Below, in pieces: positions 18,791 to 27,397 of a DNA stretch of 64,000 nt (position 1 is its first letter; each line of letters opens with the position of its first letter). Under the pieces are notes generated by a model. The model ran no database searches. It was not told the origin of the DNA and was given only the letters and a program-made list of their open reading frames with translations. The stretch is from JBHGBM01 sp041946965 (GTDB lineage Bacteria > Acidobacteriota > Terriglobia > Bryobacterales > Bryobacteraceae). The DNA lies in assembly GCA_041946965.1 (NCBI GenBank), contig JBHGBM010000001.1:1-64000 (forward strand). Reading direction: 5' to 3'. Made by a program: the position numbers and the translations under genes.

Positions 18791-19302
18791 AGATCGCATC
18801 CTCGCGCACGGTCTACGAATGCAAGCTGTTTCGCGTGACCGAAGACGTGGCCACCGACGACGGCGGCTTTCGGATTCGGCGCTCCATCGTGCGCCACAGG
18901 GGCTCCGCGGTGGTGATGCCCGTCGATGCGCAGAACCGCGTGCTGCTGGTGCGCCAGTTCCGGCTGCCCGCCGGCCGCTCCATGTGGGAGTTGCCCGCCG
19001 GGCGGCTCGATGAAGGCGAAACGCCCCTGCGCGCCGCCCGGCGCGAGCTGACCGAAGAAACCGGCCTCCGCGCCAAATTCTGGACGCGCCTGGCGAGCTT
19101 CTGGCCCAGTCCCGGCTACGTGGGCGAGAAGATGACTCTCTTCCTCGCCCGCGGGCTGACGCCCGGCAAAGCCACCCCCATGGACGACGAGCGCATCGAA
19201 ACGCGCTGGTTCAGCCGGAGAGATCTCGCCGCGCTCATTGACGCCGGCAAAATCCAGGACGGCAAGACCCTGATCGGCTTCCTGCTCTGGCAGCGGTGTT
19301 AA
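18787..19302 (+). CDS. Nudix hydrolase, ADP-ribose pyrophosphatase type
   Basis: The product is 171 residues. The full Nudix box GX5EX7REUXEEXGU runs from about residue 72 (GRLDEGETPLRAARRELTEE). The upstream VVMPVDAQNRVLLVRQFRLPAG strand and the downstream PSPGYVGEKMTLFLARGL match ADP-ribose/sugar-nucleotide pyrophosphatases of the NudF group. The start codon overlaps the preceding peptidase stop (ATGA). Its last four bases overlap the convergent GH109-like gene. Substrate specificity is inferred from the family only. Confidence 0.92.
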   Translation: MKIASSRTVYECKLFRVTEDVATDDGGFRIRRSIVRHRGSAVVMPVDAQNRVLLVRQFRLPAGRSMWELPAGRLDEGETPLRAARRELTEETGLRAKFWTRLASFWPSPGYVGEKMTLFLARGLTPGKATPMDDERIETRWFSRRDLAALIDAGKIQDGKTLIGFLLWQRC

Positions 19303-20552
19303 ACCAGCCTCAGCACCGGGCTGTTCTTCCACTTTCCCCGCGTGAAATCCGGAAAATCCACCGGGCGGCTCTTCGCCGCCACCGAGCGCTCCGTCAGCGG
19401 CGACACCGCGCTCCAGGTCACCGCGTCGTAAACGTTCTGGTCCGGTTCACCCCCGGTGCGCAGCGCTTCGAGCAGCCGCTTCCACAGCATGGGCGTAGTC
19501 GCGCCCCCGCCGTGGCCCCGCGACTTCTTGAATTTCGCCTCGTCGAAGTCTTTCCACACCGGGTGCTGGTATTCCTTCGCGTACTTCGCGAACGGTTCCC
19601 ACTCGTGCTCTTTGGGGCTGCGGCCCTCGATGTAGATCTGGTTCAGGTTGCCGAGGAACAGCCCTCGCGTGCCTTGCAGCCGTAGCTCGGAGGTTTGCGG
19701 GTGCGGTGTGTTCGTGTCGTGGTGGAGCGTGATGGTCCTGCCTTTCGCGGTCCGCAGCAGCGTGGTGTTCACGTCGCCGCAAGCCATCTTCATGGAGGCG
19801 TACGGGTGCCGGTCGCCGTAGTAGTGCGCCGCGTAATCGTTCAGGCAGCGCGCCTTTGTGCTCATCGAAACCAGGTACTCGATCCGGTCCCCGTGGTTGA
19901 TGTTCAGCCACCAGGAAATCGGGCCCATGGAGTGCGTCGGATAGTTGTTGCCGTTGCGGTCGATGGAATGCTGAAGCCGCCACGGCTCGCGCTCCGGATC
20001 GAACTTCACCAGCCGCAGGTCGTGCACGTAGCCCCCGGTGGCATGCAGCAGTTCGCCGAACACGCCCTGCTGCGCCATGTTCATCACCGCCATGCGCTCC
20101 GGGTTGTAGCAGGACTGCTCCAGCATGATGCAGTGCTTGCCGGTCTTCTCGGAGGTCTCCACCATCTCCCAGCACTCATCCAGCGTGATCGCGGCGGGGA
20201 CCTCCGTGGTCGCGTGCTTGCCCGCCCGCATCGCCGCCACGCACACCGGCGCGTGAAACTGCCAGGGTGTCGCGTTCACCACCAGGTCGATATCGTTGCG
20301 CTCGCACAGGCGCAGGTAATCGGCCGTTCCGGAGTAAATCTCCGGAGCCGGCTTGCCCGCATCCACCACCCACTTGCGGGCGCGGTAAAGATAGCCCTCG
20401 TCGATATCGCACAGGGCCTTCACTTCCACACTGTCCATGCCGAGCAGCACGTCCAGGTGGTACGACCCGCGATCGCCCACGCCCACGAAGCCGAGCCGCA
20501 GGGGCCGTCCGCCTTGAGAGGTTTGCATCGTCAGAAAGGTTCTCCGGTTCAT
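19299..20552 (-). CDS. Gfo/Idh/MocA-fold protein, GH109-like (NAD-dependent glycosidase type)
   Basis: The product is 417 residues. A Rossmann motif GFVGVGDRG opens the NAD-binding domain; VNATPWQFHAPVCVAAMRAGKH, the ITLDECWEMVETSEKTG helix and YVHDLRLVKF follow, ending with IPDFTRGKW-like DFPDFTRGKW. These segments match GH109 alpha-N-acetylgalactosaminidases, which use tightly bound NAD in an oxidation-elimination mechanism. The N-terminus MNRRTFLTM looks like a shortened twin-arginine signal without a clear hydrophobic core. It is the last gene of a three-gene operon and a paralogue of its upstream neighbour. Function as a glycosidase rather than a plain dehydrogenase is inferred from similarity. 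Confidence 0.87.
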   Translation of the reverse strand: MNRRTFLTMQTSQGGRPLRLGFVGVGDRGSYHLDVLLGMDSVEVKALCDIDEGYLYRARKWVVDAGKPAPEIYSGTADYLRLCERNDIDLVVNATPWQFHAPVCVAAMRAGKHATTEVPAAITLDECWEMVETSEKTGKHCIMLEQSCYNPERMAVMNMAQQGVFGELLHATGGYVHDLRLVKFDPEREPWRLQHSIDRNGNNYPTHSMGPISWWLNINHGDRIEYLVSMSTKARCLNDYAAHYYGDRHPYASMKMACGDVNTTLLRTAKGRTITLHHDTNTPHPQTSELRLQGTRGLFLGNLNQIYIEGRSPKEHEWEPFAKYAKEYQHPVWKDFDEAKFKKSRGHGGGATTPMLWKRLLEALRTGGEPDQNVYDAVTWSAVSPLTERSVAAKSRPVDFPDFTRGKWKNSPVLRLV

Positions 20553-20562
20553 GGCTGGCCTC

Positions 20563-21906
20563 CTATACAATGGCGTCCGGGTCGATGGGCGCGCGTTTCC
20601 TCCATTTCCCGCGCGTGAAATCGGGGATGTCCATGGGCTTGCTGCGGCCCGCCACCGACGCTTCGCTGAGCGGCACAATCACGCTCCACGCCGCGGCGTC
20701 ATACACGTCGATATCGAGCGGCTTGCCTTCCTGGAGATTTCGGATCAGGCGGTACAACTCCATCCAGTCCACGCCGCCGTGGCCGGCGTCCTTGGCCCTG
20801 GCCTCCTGGTCGCGCCACAGCTTGTGGTCGTAGCGCTCGCGGTAGGGCGCCGGGTCCTCCCATTCGTGCCGGGCGCGCCAGTTCTCGCGCGACCCGCCCG
20901 CGCTGCTGCGGCCGTCCACGAAAATTTTGTCCATGGTCACGTTGAAAACACCCCGCGAGCCCTGTATGCGCACCATGTGCTCCTTGGGGCGCGGCGTGTT
21001 GGTGTCGTGGTAAAGCGTCAGCGTCCTTCCCATCTCGGTGTGGATGAGCGTCACGTTCACATCGCCCAGCCGGTAGTCGGTCTTGGCGCGCGGGTCGTTG
21101 GCGCCGAACGTCCTGGCGGCGAATTCCTTGATCGAGCGCGCCTTGGAACTCATCGACACCAGGTAGCTGAACGCGTCGCCGCGGTTGATGTCGAACCACC
21201 ACGCCAGCGGCCCCAGCGGATGCGTCGGGTACAGGTTGCCGTCGCGGCCCTTGGAGTGCTCGATGCGCCACGGCTCGCCGCCGTTGGGTACGGCTCCGAA
21301 CTTCACCGCCCGGATGTCGTGCATGTAGCCCGCCTCGCCGTACAGCGGCTCGCCCAACAGCCCGTCGCGGATCATGTTGAGCACCATCAGCACCACGCGG
21401 TAGTAACAGTCGTTCTCCAGGATCGCGCAATGCCGGCCGGTCTTCTCCGCCGTCTCCACCAGTTCCCAGCATTCCTCCACGGTCTGCGCCGCGGGCACCT
21501 CCGTCACGGCGTGCTTCCCCGCTTTCATCGCCGCCACGCTGATGGGCGCGTGCCACTGCCACGGCGTGGCGTTGATCACCACGTCCAGGTCGCCGCGGTC
21601 GCACAGGCGCTGCCAATCCGTCTCGCCGCGCGTATAGGCCTCGGGTTTCGGCTGCCCGGCCTTGACCACCAGGTCCTGCGCGCGGGCCGCCTTGGCCTCC
21701 ACCGTGTCGCACACCGCGTGGATCTTCACGCCCTCCAGGCGAAGCAGGCTGCGCATCAGGGAAGTGCCGCGTAATCCCGTGCCTACGAAACCCACCCGCA
21801 CATTCTTCAACGCCGGAGCGGCGAAGCCGGTGCTCAGCCCGGCGGCCGCCAGCGTGGCGCCCTGCAACACCTGACGCCGGTTATAAGTCATTTGGGAATT
21901 TTCCAT
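20563..21906 (-). CDS. Exported Gfo/Idh/MocA-fold protein, GH109-like, paralogue of the next gene
   Basis: The product is 447 residues with a twin-arginine-type leader (YNRRQVLQGATLAAAGLSTG). The nucleotide-binding motif is GFVGTGLRG. VINATPWQWHAPISVAAMKAGKH, QTVEECWELVETAEKTG and the C-terminal DIPDFTRGKWRKR are characteristic of GH109-like proteins. Twin-arginine export suits a protein that folds around NAD before crossing the membrane. It lies between the amidohydrolase (7-base gap) and the second paralogue (10-base gap). The substrate is probably an amino-sugar glycoside, but this is inference from the family. Confidence 0.88.
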   Translation of the reverse strand: MENSQMTYNRRQVLQGATLAAAGLSTGFAAPALKNVRVGFVGTGLRGTSLMRSLLRLEGVKIHAVCDTVEAKAARAQDLVVKAGQPKPEAYTRGETDWQRLCDRGDLDVVINATPWQWHAPISVAAMKAGKHAVTEVPAAQTVEECWELVETAEKTGRHCAILENDCYYRVVLMVLNMIRDGLLGEPLYGEAGYMHDIRAVKFGAVPNGGEPWRIEHSKGRDGNLYPTHPLGPLAWWFDINRGDAFSYLVSMSSKARSIKEFAARTFGANDPRAKTDYRLGDVNVTLIHTEMGRTLTLYHDTNTPRPKEHMVRIQGSRGVFNVTMDKIFVDGRSSAGGSRENWRARHEWEDPAPYRERYDHKLWRDQEARAKDAGHGGVDWMELYRLIRNLQEGKPLDIDVYDAAAWSVIVPLSEASVAGRSKPMDIPDFTRGKWRKRAPIDPDAIV

Positions 21907-21913
21907 GGTGTCC

Positions 21914-23122
21914 TCACACGGCCTTCATGCCCAACAGGCGCGCCGCGTTATTGTGATAGATCTTCTTCAGCGTGGCGTCCGGCAGTCCGATGCCGTAGAT
22001 CCGCCAACGCCCCTGCGGGGGCGTGGGGCTGGGCGCGTAATCGAAATATTCGTCCAGCGTTTCCAGAAAACGGAAGTAGGCCTGGAACATGGGCGGCTTC
22101 AGGTCCTGCTGCGGCACCTCCTTCCCATTGGGCGTCGCGTCGGTGCCGAACATGATGCGATCCTGGAAGCGGTCGAAGAACTGGCGCGCGTGGCGCGGCT
22201 GCCGCCCCAACTCGCCGATGCGCGCGCCGATCTCCACGTGCAGGTTGGGATACTGCTTCAGCCACCCCGAGACCTCGTCCAGGTTCTCCGGGTGGTTGGC
22301 CACGTGCAGACCTACGAAGATCGTCTTGGGATGCCGTGCGATCACCCGGTTGCGCGCCGCCAGCAGCTCCGCCTTGGGCGGATAATCCTTGCCGTGGAAC
22401 GACCAGTCGGGATGGTGCCCCAGCTCTTCCCAGCGCTCGTTGAAGCGGTCCGTCGGCAGGAAAAATGCGTCCGGGTCCGCGGTGTGGATGAATACCGGCA
22501 GGCGCAGGGCGCCGGCGGCCTCCCACATCGGATCGAAGCGCGGATCGTCGATCTTCACCAGCGGGCCCGTCTTGCCGTTCTCCCGCACCGTGAGGCCCAG
22601 CGACTTGGCGATCTTCAGCCCCACCGCGCCGGCTTCCCTGGCGCGCTTCATCTCCTCGCCCTGCCACTGCGGGTAGTTCGGCTCCCGCAGCCTGTCGTAG
22701 CCCGGTGTCACGCAGTTGAGGAAGCGGCCCTTGTAGCGCTCCTGAAGGTCCTGGACATTCTGCTTCAGGTCCTCGCCATAGCCACCCGAGACGTTGTTCA
22801 GGATCTTGATGTTCAGGCTGTCCATCCACCCGATGATCTCGTCGAGCTGCCGGAACGCCTCGACGGCCGGTTCGGGATTCGCCAGATTGCGGGCGCGGCG
22901 GCGGCCGAAGACGCTCGCCAGGTGCGTGTGTACGTCGATCACGGGAAAACGCGCCCGCGCCACCGGGTGCTCCGGGACCACCAGCATGCTCTTGGGCTGG
23001 AAATCGTCGAGCGCGAGCGGCGGCGGCGTGCTTTTTCTTGTTTGGGACGTGGCCGTCGGTGCGGGTCGCGAGCAACCCGCTCCCGCCAGGGCGGCGGCCC
23101 CCAGAAAAGTCCTGCGATGCAT
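21914..23122 (-). CDS. Exported amidohydrolase-superfamily protein (amidohydrolase_2 type)
   Basis: The product is 402 residues with a leader containing an RR pair and a Cys (MHRRTFLGAAALAGAGCSRP), possibly a lipoprotein though the lipobox is weak. The TIM-barrel metal site begins with VIDVHTHLA and continues through LKIAKSLGL, FIHTADPDAF and GLHVANH, ending with IMFGTDATPNGK. Family members hydrolyse or decarboxylate small aromatic or lactone-like substrates. The ATG at 23122 is set by a strong GGAGGTGA; a Met four codons earlier has no such site. First gene of the operon with two GH109-like genes, so it may process a product of their substrates. Confidence 0.87.
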   Translation of the reverse strand: MHRRTFLGAAALAGAGCSRPAPTATSQTRKSTPPPLALDDFQPKSMLVVPEHPVARARFPVIDVHTHLASVFGRRRARNLANPEPAVEAFRQLDEIIGWMDSLNIKILNNVSGGYGEDLKQNVQDLQERYKGRFLNCVTPGYDRLREPNYPQWQGEEMKRAREAGAVGLKIAKSLGLTVRENGKTGPLVKIDDPRFDPMWEAAGALRLPVFIHTADPDAFFLPTDRFNERWEELGHHPDWSFHGKDYPPKAELLAARNRVIARHPKTIFVGLHVANHPENLDEVSGWLKQYPNLHVEIGARIGELGRQPRHARQFFDRFQDRIMFGTDATPNGKEVPQQDLKPPMFQAYFRFLETLDEYFDYAPSPTPPQGRWRIYGIGLPDATLKKIYHNNAARLLGMKAV

Positions 23123-23124
23123 AG

Positions 23125-23132
23125 TCACCTCC
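23125..23132 (-). promoter_or_regulatory. Strong ribosome binding site fixing the amidohydrolase start
   Basis: On the minus strand GGAGGTGA ends two bases before the ATG at 23122, giving the GGAGG core a five-base spacer. It is the clearest Shine-Dalgarno in the window and decides between two nearby in-frame ATG codons. Confidence 0.8.
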
Positions 23133-23172
23133 ATTTAATTACCACGCGGACGGCGTGCAATGCATGTACACT

Positions 23173-23183
23173 GGTTCTGAACC
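23173..23183. promoter_or_regulatory. Short palindrome in the divergent amidohydrolase/radical SAM intergenic region
   Basis: GGTTC-T-GAACC is a perfect 5-1-5 inverted repeat midway in the 73-base region that must hold both divergent promoters. A -10-like TACACT (23167-23172) lies beside it on the plus strand. It could be an operator; short palindromes also arise by chance. Confidence 0.3.
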
Positions 23184-23195
23184 GCTTAGAGTACG

Positions 23196-24926
23196 ATGCA
23201 CACTGTTCATGACGGCGGCAAACTCATCGTCTTGACGGCCCCGCTCACCGAAACCATCGATCATGCCGGCTACTTCATCCAGATGGCGCTCGCGTCCATG
23301 CCCAAGTCCATGGAAAGGGCCATCGACCAGAAGTATCCCAAGTGGCGCGAGGTGGAGCGCGACACGGACGGGTCTGCCCGCTACATGCCCGCGGGCGTGC
23401 GGCTGCTGGAGGCTTCTCTCCTGCGGGAGTTCGATGCCGCCGACCTGGCCTGCTGCTACCCCGGCGACCTGCACAGGTTCATCGGCCCCCGCACCCGCGT
23501 GGTTGGCGTTTCCACGCACAATCCCCTTGGAGTCACGTTCGCGGCCGGCGTCTACGCCTCGGTGTTCGGATCCTCGCGGGAACCGATCAACGCGCATTAC
23601 GCCAAACAGTTGTTTCAGACCCTGCGGGAGAACCCCTACCGCTCCAGCTTCCGGGTGATCGTCGGCGGATCCGGCGGCTGGCAGATCTGTCAAACAGACA
23701 GCTATGAGGAGCTGGGTGTCGATTGCGTGGTGGAAGGCCGCAGCGAATCCGGCGAGACCTCCGCGCTGTTTCACGCCGCCATCCGCGGCGAACCCCTGCC
23801 GCGCTTCGTCGAAGTCAGCCATCCGAAATCGCGCGAGGAGTTGCTCACCCCCGCCCGGCGCACCACCTTCGGCGTGGTCGAGATGACCACCGGATGCGGA
23901 CGGCGCTGCCAGTTCTGCCTCCCGGACCTCAACCCCCAGATCGACTTCCCTAAGGACAGGATCCTGGAGGCCGTGCGGGCCAATGTCCGCGAAGGCAACC
24001 ACCTGATCTCGCTCGCCACCGAGGACATGTTCATCTGGGGCCAGGTGCGCACCTCCACGCCGTTCTATTTCCCCAATCGCGAGGCCCTGGTCGATCTGTT
24101 CAGCGACGTGGTGAACACACCCGGCGTGAACCACCACCTGCTCAGCCATAGCACCATAGCCCCCGCCGTGGTGGATCCGAAACTGATCGAGCAGCTATCC
24201 GCGGTGTTGCTCGACAAGAGCCCCCTCAGGCTGCCGCGTGTGAGCACCCATCCGGAGGGCCGCATCCTCTCGCCGCTGATCGGCATCGAGACGGGTTCGG
24301 TCCGCATGGCGAAGCAGATCATGCCCGGCAAGGCGGCGCCGTTTCCCATCGAGGAATGGCCCAGCGTCGTGATCCAGGGTCTCACCATCCTGAACCGCAA
24401 CAACTGGTTCCCCGTGCTGACCCTCATGATCGGCAACCCCGGCGAGACCGGCGAGGACTGCATGGCCACGCTCGACCTGATGTACGAAGTGGAGCGGCGC
24501 GGGTTGTTCGCCTTCTTCGTCCCCTCGATTTTCACGCCCCTGCACGACACGCGGCTGGCCGCCCGGAAAGGCGTTATCGAAAGCCGCGAGATGACCCCGC
24601 TCCAGTGGCAGATCCTGCTGAAGTCCTGGAAGATGAGCATCGCCACGGCCCTGCACAGTTGGTGGGGACCGCCGGCATGGCGGCTGGGCGCCTTCCTGCT
24701 CTGGCTGTTAAAGCTCCGCCGGTCCAACGGCCCGGCCTTCACCTGGCCCCTCCTGATGTTCACCAGCATGTTTCCCGAAAGGCTTATGGAAAAGATGGGC
24801 AAGATCTACCGCGGCCGCCCGCTGGCCGTGAAGAGCCGCACGGAACTGCTGGCGGCCATCAAGCCGCAACAGTGGAAATACCTGCGCGAGGACAACGGCG
24901 GCCTACCCGGCGGCCGCGCGGTGTGA
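23196..24926 (+). CDS. B12-binding-domain radical SAM protein
   Basis: The product is 576 residues. The N-terminal region (about 1-200) resembles a cobalamin-binding Rossmann-like domain (VVGVSTHNPLGVTFAAGVYASVFG, FRVIVGGSGGWQI, LGVDCVVEGRSE). The radical SAM cluster motif CxxxCxxC is C234GRRC238QFC241, followed by LISLATEDMFIWG and a PLIGIETGS strand, then GNPGETGEDCMATL. Such proteins perform methylations or rearrangements on unactivated carbons, often in lipid or natural-product pathways. The C-terminus has a hydrophobic stretch (LGAFLLWLLKL) that may touch the membrane. Its 3' end overlaps the convergent membrane methyltransferase-like gene by 24 bases. Substrate unknown. Confidence 0.9.
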   Translation: MHTVHDGGKLIVLTAPLTETIDHAGYFIQMALASMPKSMERAIDQKYPKWREVERDTDGSARYMPAGVRLLEASLLREFDAADLACCYPGDLHRFIGPRTRVVGVSTHNPLGVTFAAGVYASVFGSSREPINAHYAKQLFQTLRENPYRSSFRVIVGGSGGWQICQTDSYEELGVDCVVEGRSESGETSALFHAAIRGEPLPRFVEVSHPKSREELLTPARRTTFGVVEMTTGCGRRCQFCLPDLNPQIDFPKDRILEAVRANVREGNHLISLATEDMFIWGQVRTSTPFYFPNREALVDLFSDVVNTPGVNHHLLSHSTIAPAVVDPKLIEQLSAVLLDKSPLRLPRVSTHPEGRILSPLIGIETGSVRMAKQIMPGKAAPFPIEEWPSVVIQGLTILNRNNWFPVLTLMIGNPGETGEDCMATLDLMYEVERRGLFAFFVPSIFTPLHDTRLAARKGVIESREMTPLQWQILLKSWKMSIATALHSWWGPPAWRLGAFLLWLLKLRRSNGPAFTWPLLMFTSMFPERLMEKMGKIYRGRPLAVKSRTELLAAIKPQQWKYLREDNGGLPGGRAV

Positions 24927-25649
24927 TTTCGGACGCGGCCTTCGCGGCACGAACATCGGCACCGTACGCTGGTACTGCCTGTAACCGTCCTCGAATACCG
25001 CAACGAGGTCGCGTTCCTCCAAAGCCGCGCCCAGTAAAACCCAGCCGGTGAACAGGATATTGAACAGCAGCCTGTCCAGCGACAGCACCGGCCCAGCCCA
25101 CGCGGCCACGATTCCAAAGGCGTAGAACGGATGCCGGAGCCACCGGTACGGTCCTGCGATGGTCAGCTTGCCCGGAGGGCGCCCCTCACGCGACAGCAAC
25201 GCCTCGATGCCGAACGCGTCGAACTCTCCCAGCGACCGTATGCCCCACAACACGCCCGCGAGCGACAGCAGCAACACCGCCCGCGCCATCTCCCGCCACG
25301 CGCCGGTGGCCCAGTAGATGACCGTGCTCGAACGCTGCCACAATCCGGCCAGCAGGAGCAGGGCCGCGGCCGAGGCCATCGTGTAAATGACGCCGTGCCA
25401 CTTTTCCGCTACGACTCTGCCCATCCGCGCCCGGAACCATTTCCGCACCATGACGCTGTGCTGGACGAAAAACAGCAGGCAAAGCCCCGCGTCCCAGGCC
25501 AACGTCGCGTGCGCGCTCATTCCCATCTCGACGATGCCGGACGCGCCCGTCCACAGGAACATTCCGAACAGCGCCAGGGATCCGGCGCCGAGTACGCCCG
25601 CCGCCGCCGCAACAGAGTAGGCCGGCAGCCTGTGCAATCGGTTCGTCAT
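24903..25649 (-). CDS. Membrane methyltransferase-like protein of the isoprenylcysteine methyltransferase/NnrU/MddA superfamily
   Basis: The product is 248 residues with about five or six hydrophobic segments. The signature C-terminal block is present: GPYRWLRHPFYAFGIVAAWAG, then ALEERDLVAVFEDGYRQYQRTVPMFVP. This RHP..Y/EERDL..F...Y..Y pattern binds S-adenosylmethionine in membrane methyltransferases such as ICMT and MddA (methanethiol S-methyltransferase). NnrU-like proteins share it. I cannot distinguish among these. It is convergent with, and overlaps, the radical SAM gene. Confidence 0.75.
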   Translation of the reverse strand: MTNRLHRLPAYSVAAAAGVLGAGSLALFGMFLWTGASGIVEMGMSAHATLAWDAGLCLLFFVQHSVMVRKWFRARMGRVVAEKWHGVIYTMASAAALLLLAGLWQRSSTVIYWATGAWREMARAVLLLSLAGVLWGIRSLGEFDAFGIEALLSREGRPPGKLTIAGPYRWLRHPFYAFGIVAAWAGPVLSLDRLLFNILFTGWVLLGAALEERDLVAVFEDGYRQYQRTVPMFVPRRPRPKSHRAAAG

Positions 25650-25698
25650 TTTCGGGCCTTCGCAACCGTATTCTAGCCCGCGCAGCAGAGTGAAAGAG

Positions 25699-25840
25699 GA
25701 CCAGAAACTCGTTGATCTCCCGATGGCGCGGGCCGGTGAACACTCTCCTGGCGTTTCGATTGATGTAAACGGGGTGCCTGCTCCCTCCGCGCAGGACCTC
25801 GCACCCGGACCGCTTCAAATGCCGGGTGAGGTCGACGCAT
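25699..25840 (-). pseudogene. Degraded hicA-type toxin gene
   Basis: Minus-strand translation gives DLTRHLKRSGCEVLRGGSRH followed by PVYINRNARRVFTGPRHREINEFL, the near-complete core of the HicA-like mRNA interferase fold, including the GGSRH His expected in the active site. The C-terminal ten or so residues are missing after NEFLV, where the frame runs on into unrelated sequence. An ATGCGTCGA that would supply the usual start is in another frame, implying a small deletion near the 5' end. No hicB partner is next to it. Evidently a dead relic. Confidence 0.6.
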
Positions 25841-25879
25841 ATCGTAACCGGAAACATCCAAACCGCCTGCTGCTCCCGC

Positions 25880-27376
25880 TCACTTCTGGTTCTTCAGCCA
25901 CTCGTCATAGGCGTGCTTCCGCGGTCCCACGTACTGGATCGTGTCGAAGAAATCCGCCCTTCCCAGCATGCGCGGGTCGCCCTCGCCGCGCAGCGTCTCC
26001 TCCATCCGGTCGCGCAACTGCCGCATGGCCTGGGCGTACTTCACGTCCGTCGCCACGTTGTTCACGCAGTCCGGGTCGGTCTTCACCAGGTACAACTCCT
26101 CCGGCGGGCGCTTGCCGAAATTCAGCCGGTAATACTCGTCGAACCCCGAAATCAGGAACGTCTTCGTCGGACTGTCATCGCAATTGCGGTAGCCCGTCTC
26201 CGGGTTCCCCACCGGCCACCGCTCCGGCTCGTAGTTGCGGATGTAAAGGAACTCGCCCGTGCGGATCGCCCGCACCGGGTAGCCCCAATCGTTGGGCCGC
26301 CCGAGGTCGTGCCGCTCCTTGCAGATCAGCATTTCGTTGCGCGAGGCGTCCACCGTCCCCGATTTCGGCGACTTCAGCACGTCCAGGAAGCTGCGCCCCG
26401 TCATCGTGCCCGCCTTCTCCACCCCCGCCGCCTCCAGGAACGTGGGCGCGAAGTCGCGCGTGTTGATGAAATCGTCCACTACTCGGCCCGCCGGGATGTT
26501 CCGTCCCCACCGCACCGCCAGCGGGATGTGGAACCCGTGCTCGTAGATCTGTCCCTTCACGCGCGGGAAAGGCATGCCGTGGTCCGAGGTCACCACCACC
26601 AGCGTGTTGTCGAGTTCGCCGGCGCGCTCCAGCGCCGCCAGCGCGCGCCCCACGTGCGTGTCGAACCACTCCACCTCCACCGCGTAATCCAGCATGTCGC
26701 TGCGGATGACGCGGCTGTCGGGATAATACTTCGGCAGCACCACGTCCGCCGGGTTTTTCCCCGCGCGCTCCCCCGAGCCCTGCTCGTACGCGCGGTGCGG
26801 CTCATGCCCGCCCAGCCAGAAACAGAACGGCTTGTCCTTGGGCCGCTGCTCCAGAAACGCTTCGAAGTTGCGCGCATAATCGAGCGGCGAAATCCCCGAG
26901 GCCGGCGGCTTGTTCTTGAACTGGTCGAACGATGGCCCCGCAGGGTTCCGCTTCCAGCCCGTGGACTTGAAATCGCCCGGCCCCCAGCCCTTGCCCGTCA
27001 GCCCCACGAAGTAGCCCGCCTTCTCCAGCACGTCCGGATACACGGGGAAATCACTGGGAAAGATGCTGAAGTGATTGATGGCTTCCTTGAGCTGCCAGGA
27101 ATTGCGCCCCGTCAGGATCGTGGCGCGGCACGGGCTGCACTTCGGGTTCGAGGTGAACGTGTTGGTGAACAGCACGCCCTCGCGCGCCACGCGGTCGAAT
27201 GCGGGCGTCGAGACCCACTTGCACCCGTAGGCGCCCGCGTGCCCGTGGCCCCAGTCGTCCGCGATCGCGAACAGGATGTTGGGACGCTTCGGCGCGGCCG
27301 GCGAAGCCATCGCGACGGAAGCTGCGGCGGCGCCTCCGCTTTGAAGGAAAGAACGGCGAGTGAACGATGCGGCCAT
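25880..27376 (-). CDS. Exported type I sulfatase
   Basis: The product is 498 residues with a twin-arginine leader (FTRRSFLQSGGAAAASVAMA). The metal site begins ILFAIADDWG. The formylglycine motif CxPxR is C80SPCR84 followed by ATILTGR, so the Cys must be oxidised by a formylglycine-generating enzyme, not seen in this window. VVTSDHGMPFP supplies the second Asp/His pair. It removes sulfate esters, most likely from a polysaccharide. It lies 21 bases downstream of the alpha-L-fucosidase gene, suggesting action on sulfated fucose-containing glycans. A second sulfatase of similar layout is at 53097-54605. Confidence 0.93.
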   Translation of the reverse strand: MAASFTRRSFLQSGGAAAASVAMASPAAPKRPNILFAIADDWGHGHAGAYGCKWVSTPAFDRVAREGVLFTNTFTSNPKCSPCRATILTGRNSWQLKEAINHFSIFPSDFPVYPDVLEKAGYFVGLTGKGWGPGDFKSTGWKRNPAGPSFDQFKNKPPASGISPLDYARNFEAFLEQRPKDKPFCFWLGGHEPHRAYEQGSGERAGKNPADVVLPKYYPDSRVIRSDMLDYAVEVEWFDTHVGRALAALERAGELDNTLVVVTSDHGMPFPRVKGQIYEHGFHIPLAVRWGRNIPAGRVVDDFINTRDFAPTFLEAAGVEKAGTMTGRSFLDVLKSPKSGTVDASRNEMLICKERHDLGRPNDWGYPVRAIRTGEFLYIRNYEPERWPVGNPETGYRNCDDSPTKTFLISGFDEYYRLNFGKRPPEELYLVKTDPDCVNNVATDVKYAQAMRQLRDRMEETLRGEGDPRMLGRADFFDTIQYVGPRKHAYDEWLKNQK

Positions 27377-27397
27377 AGACCGTTCACTATACCGCGA

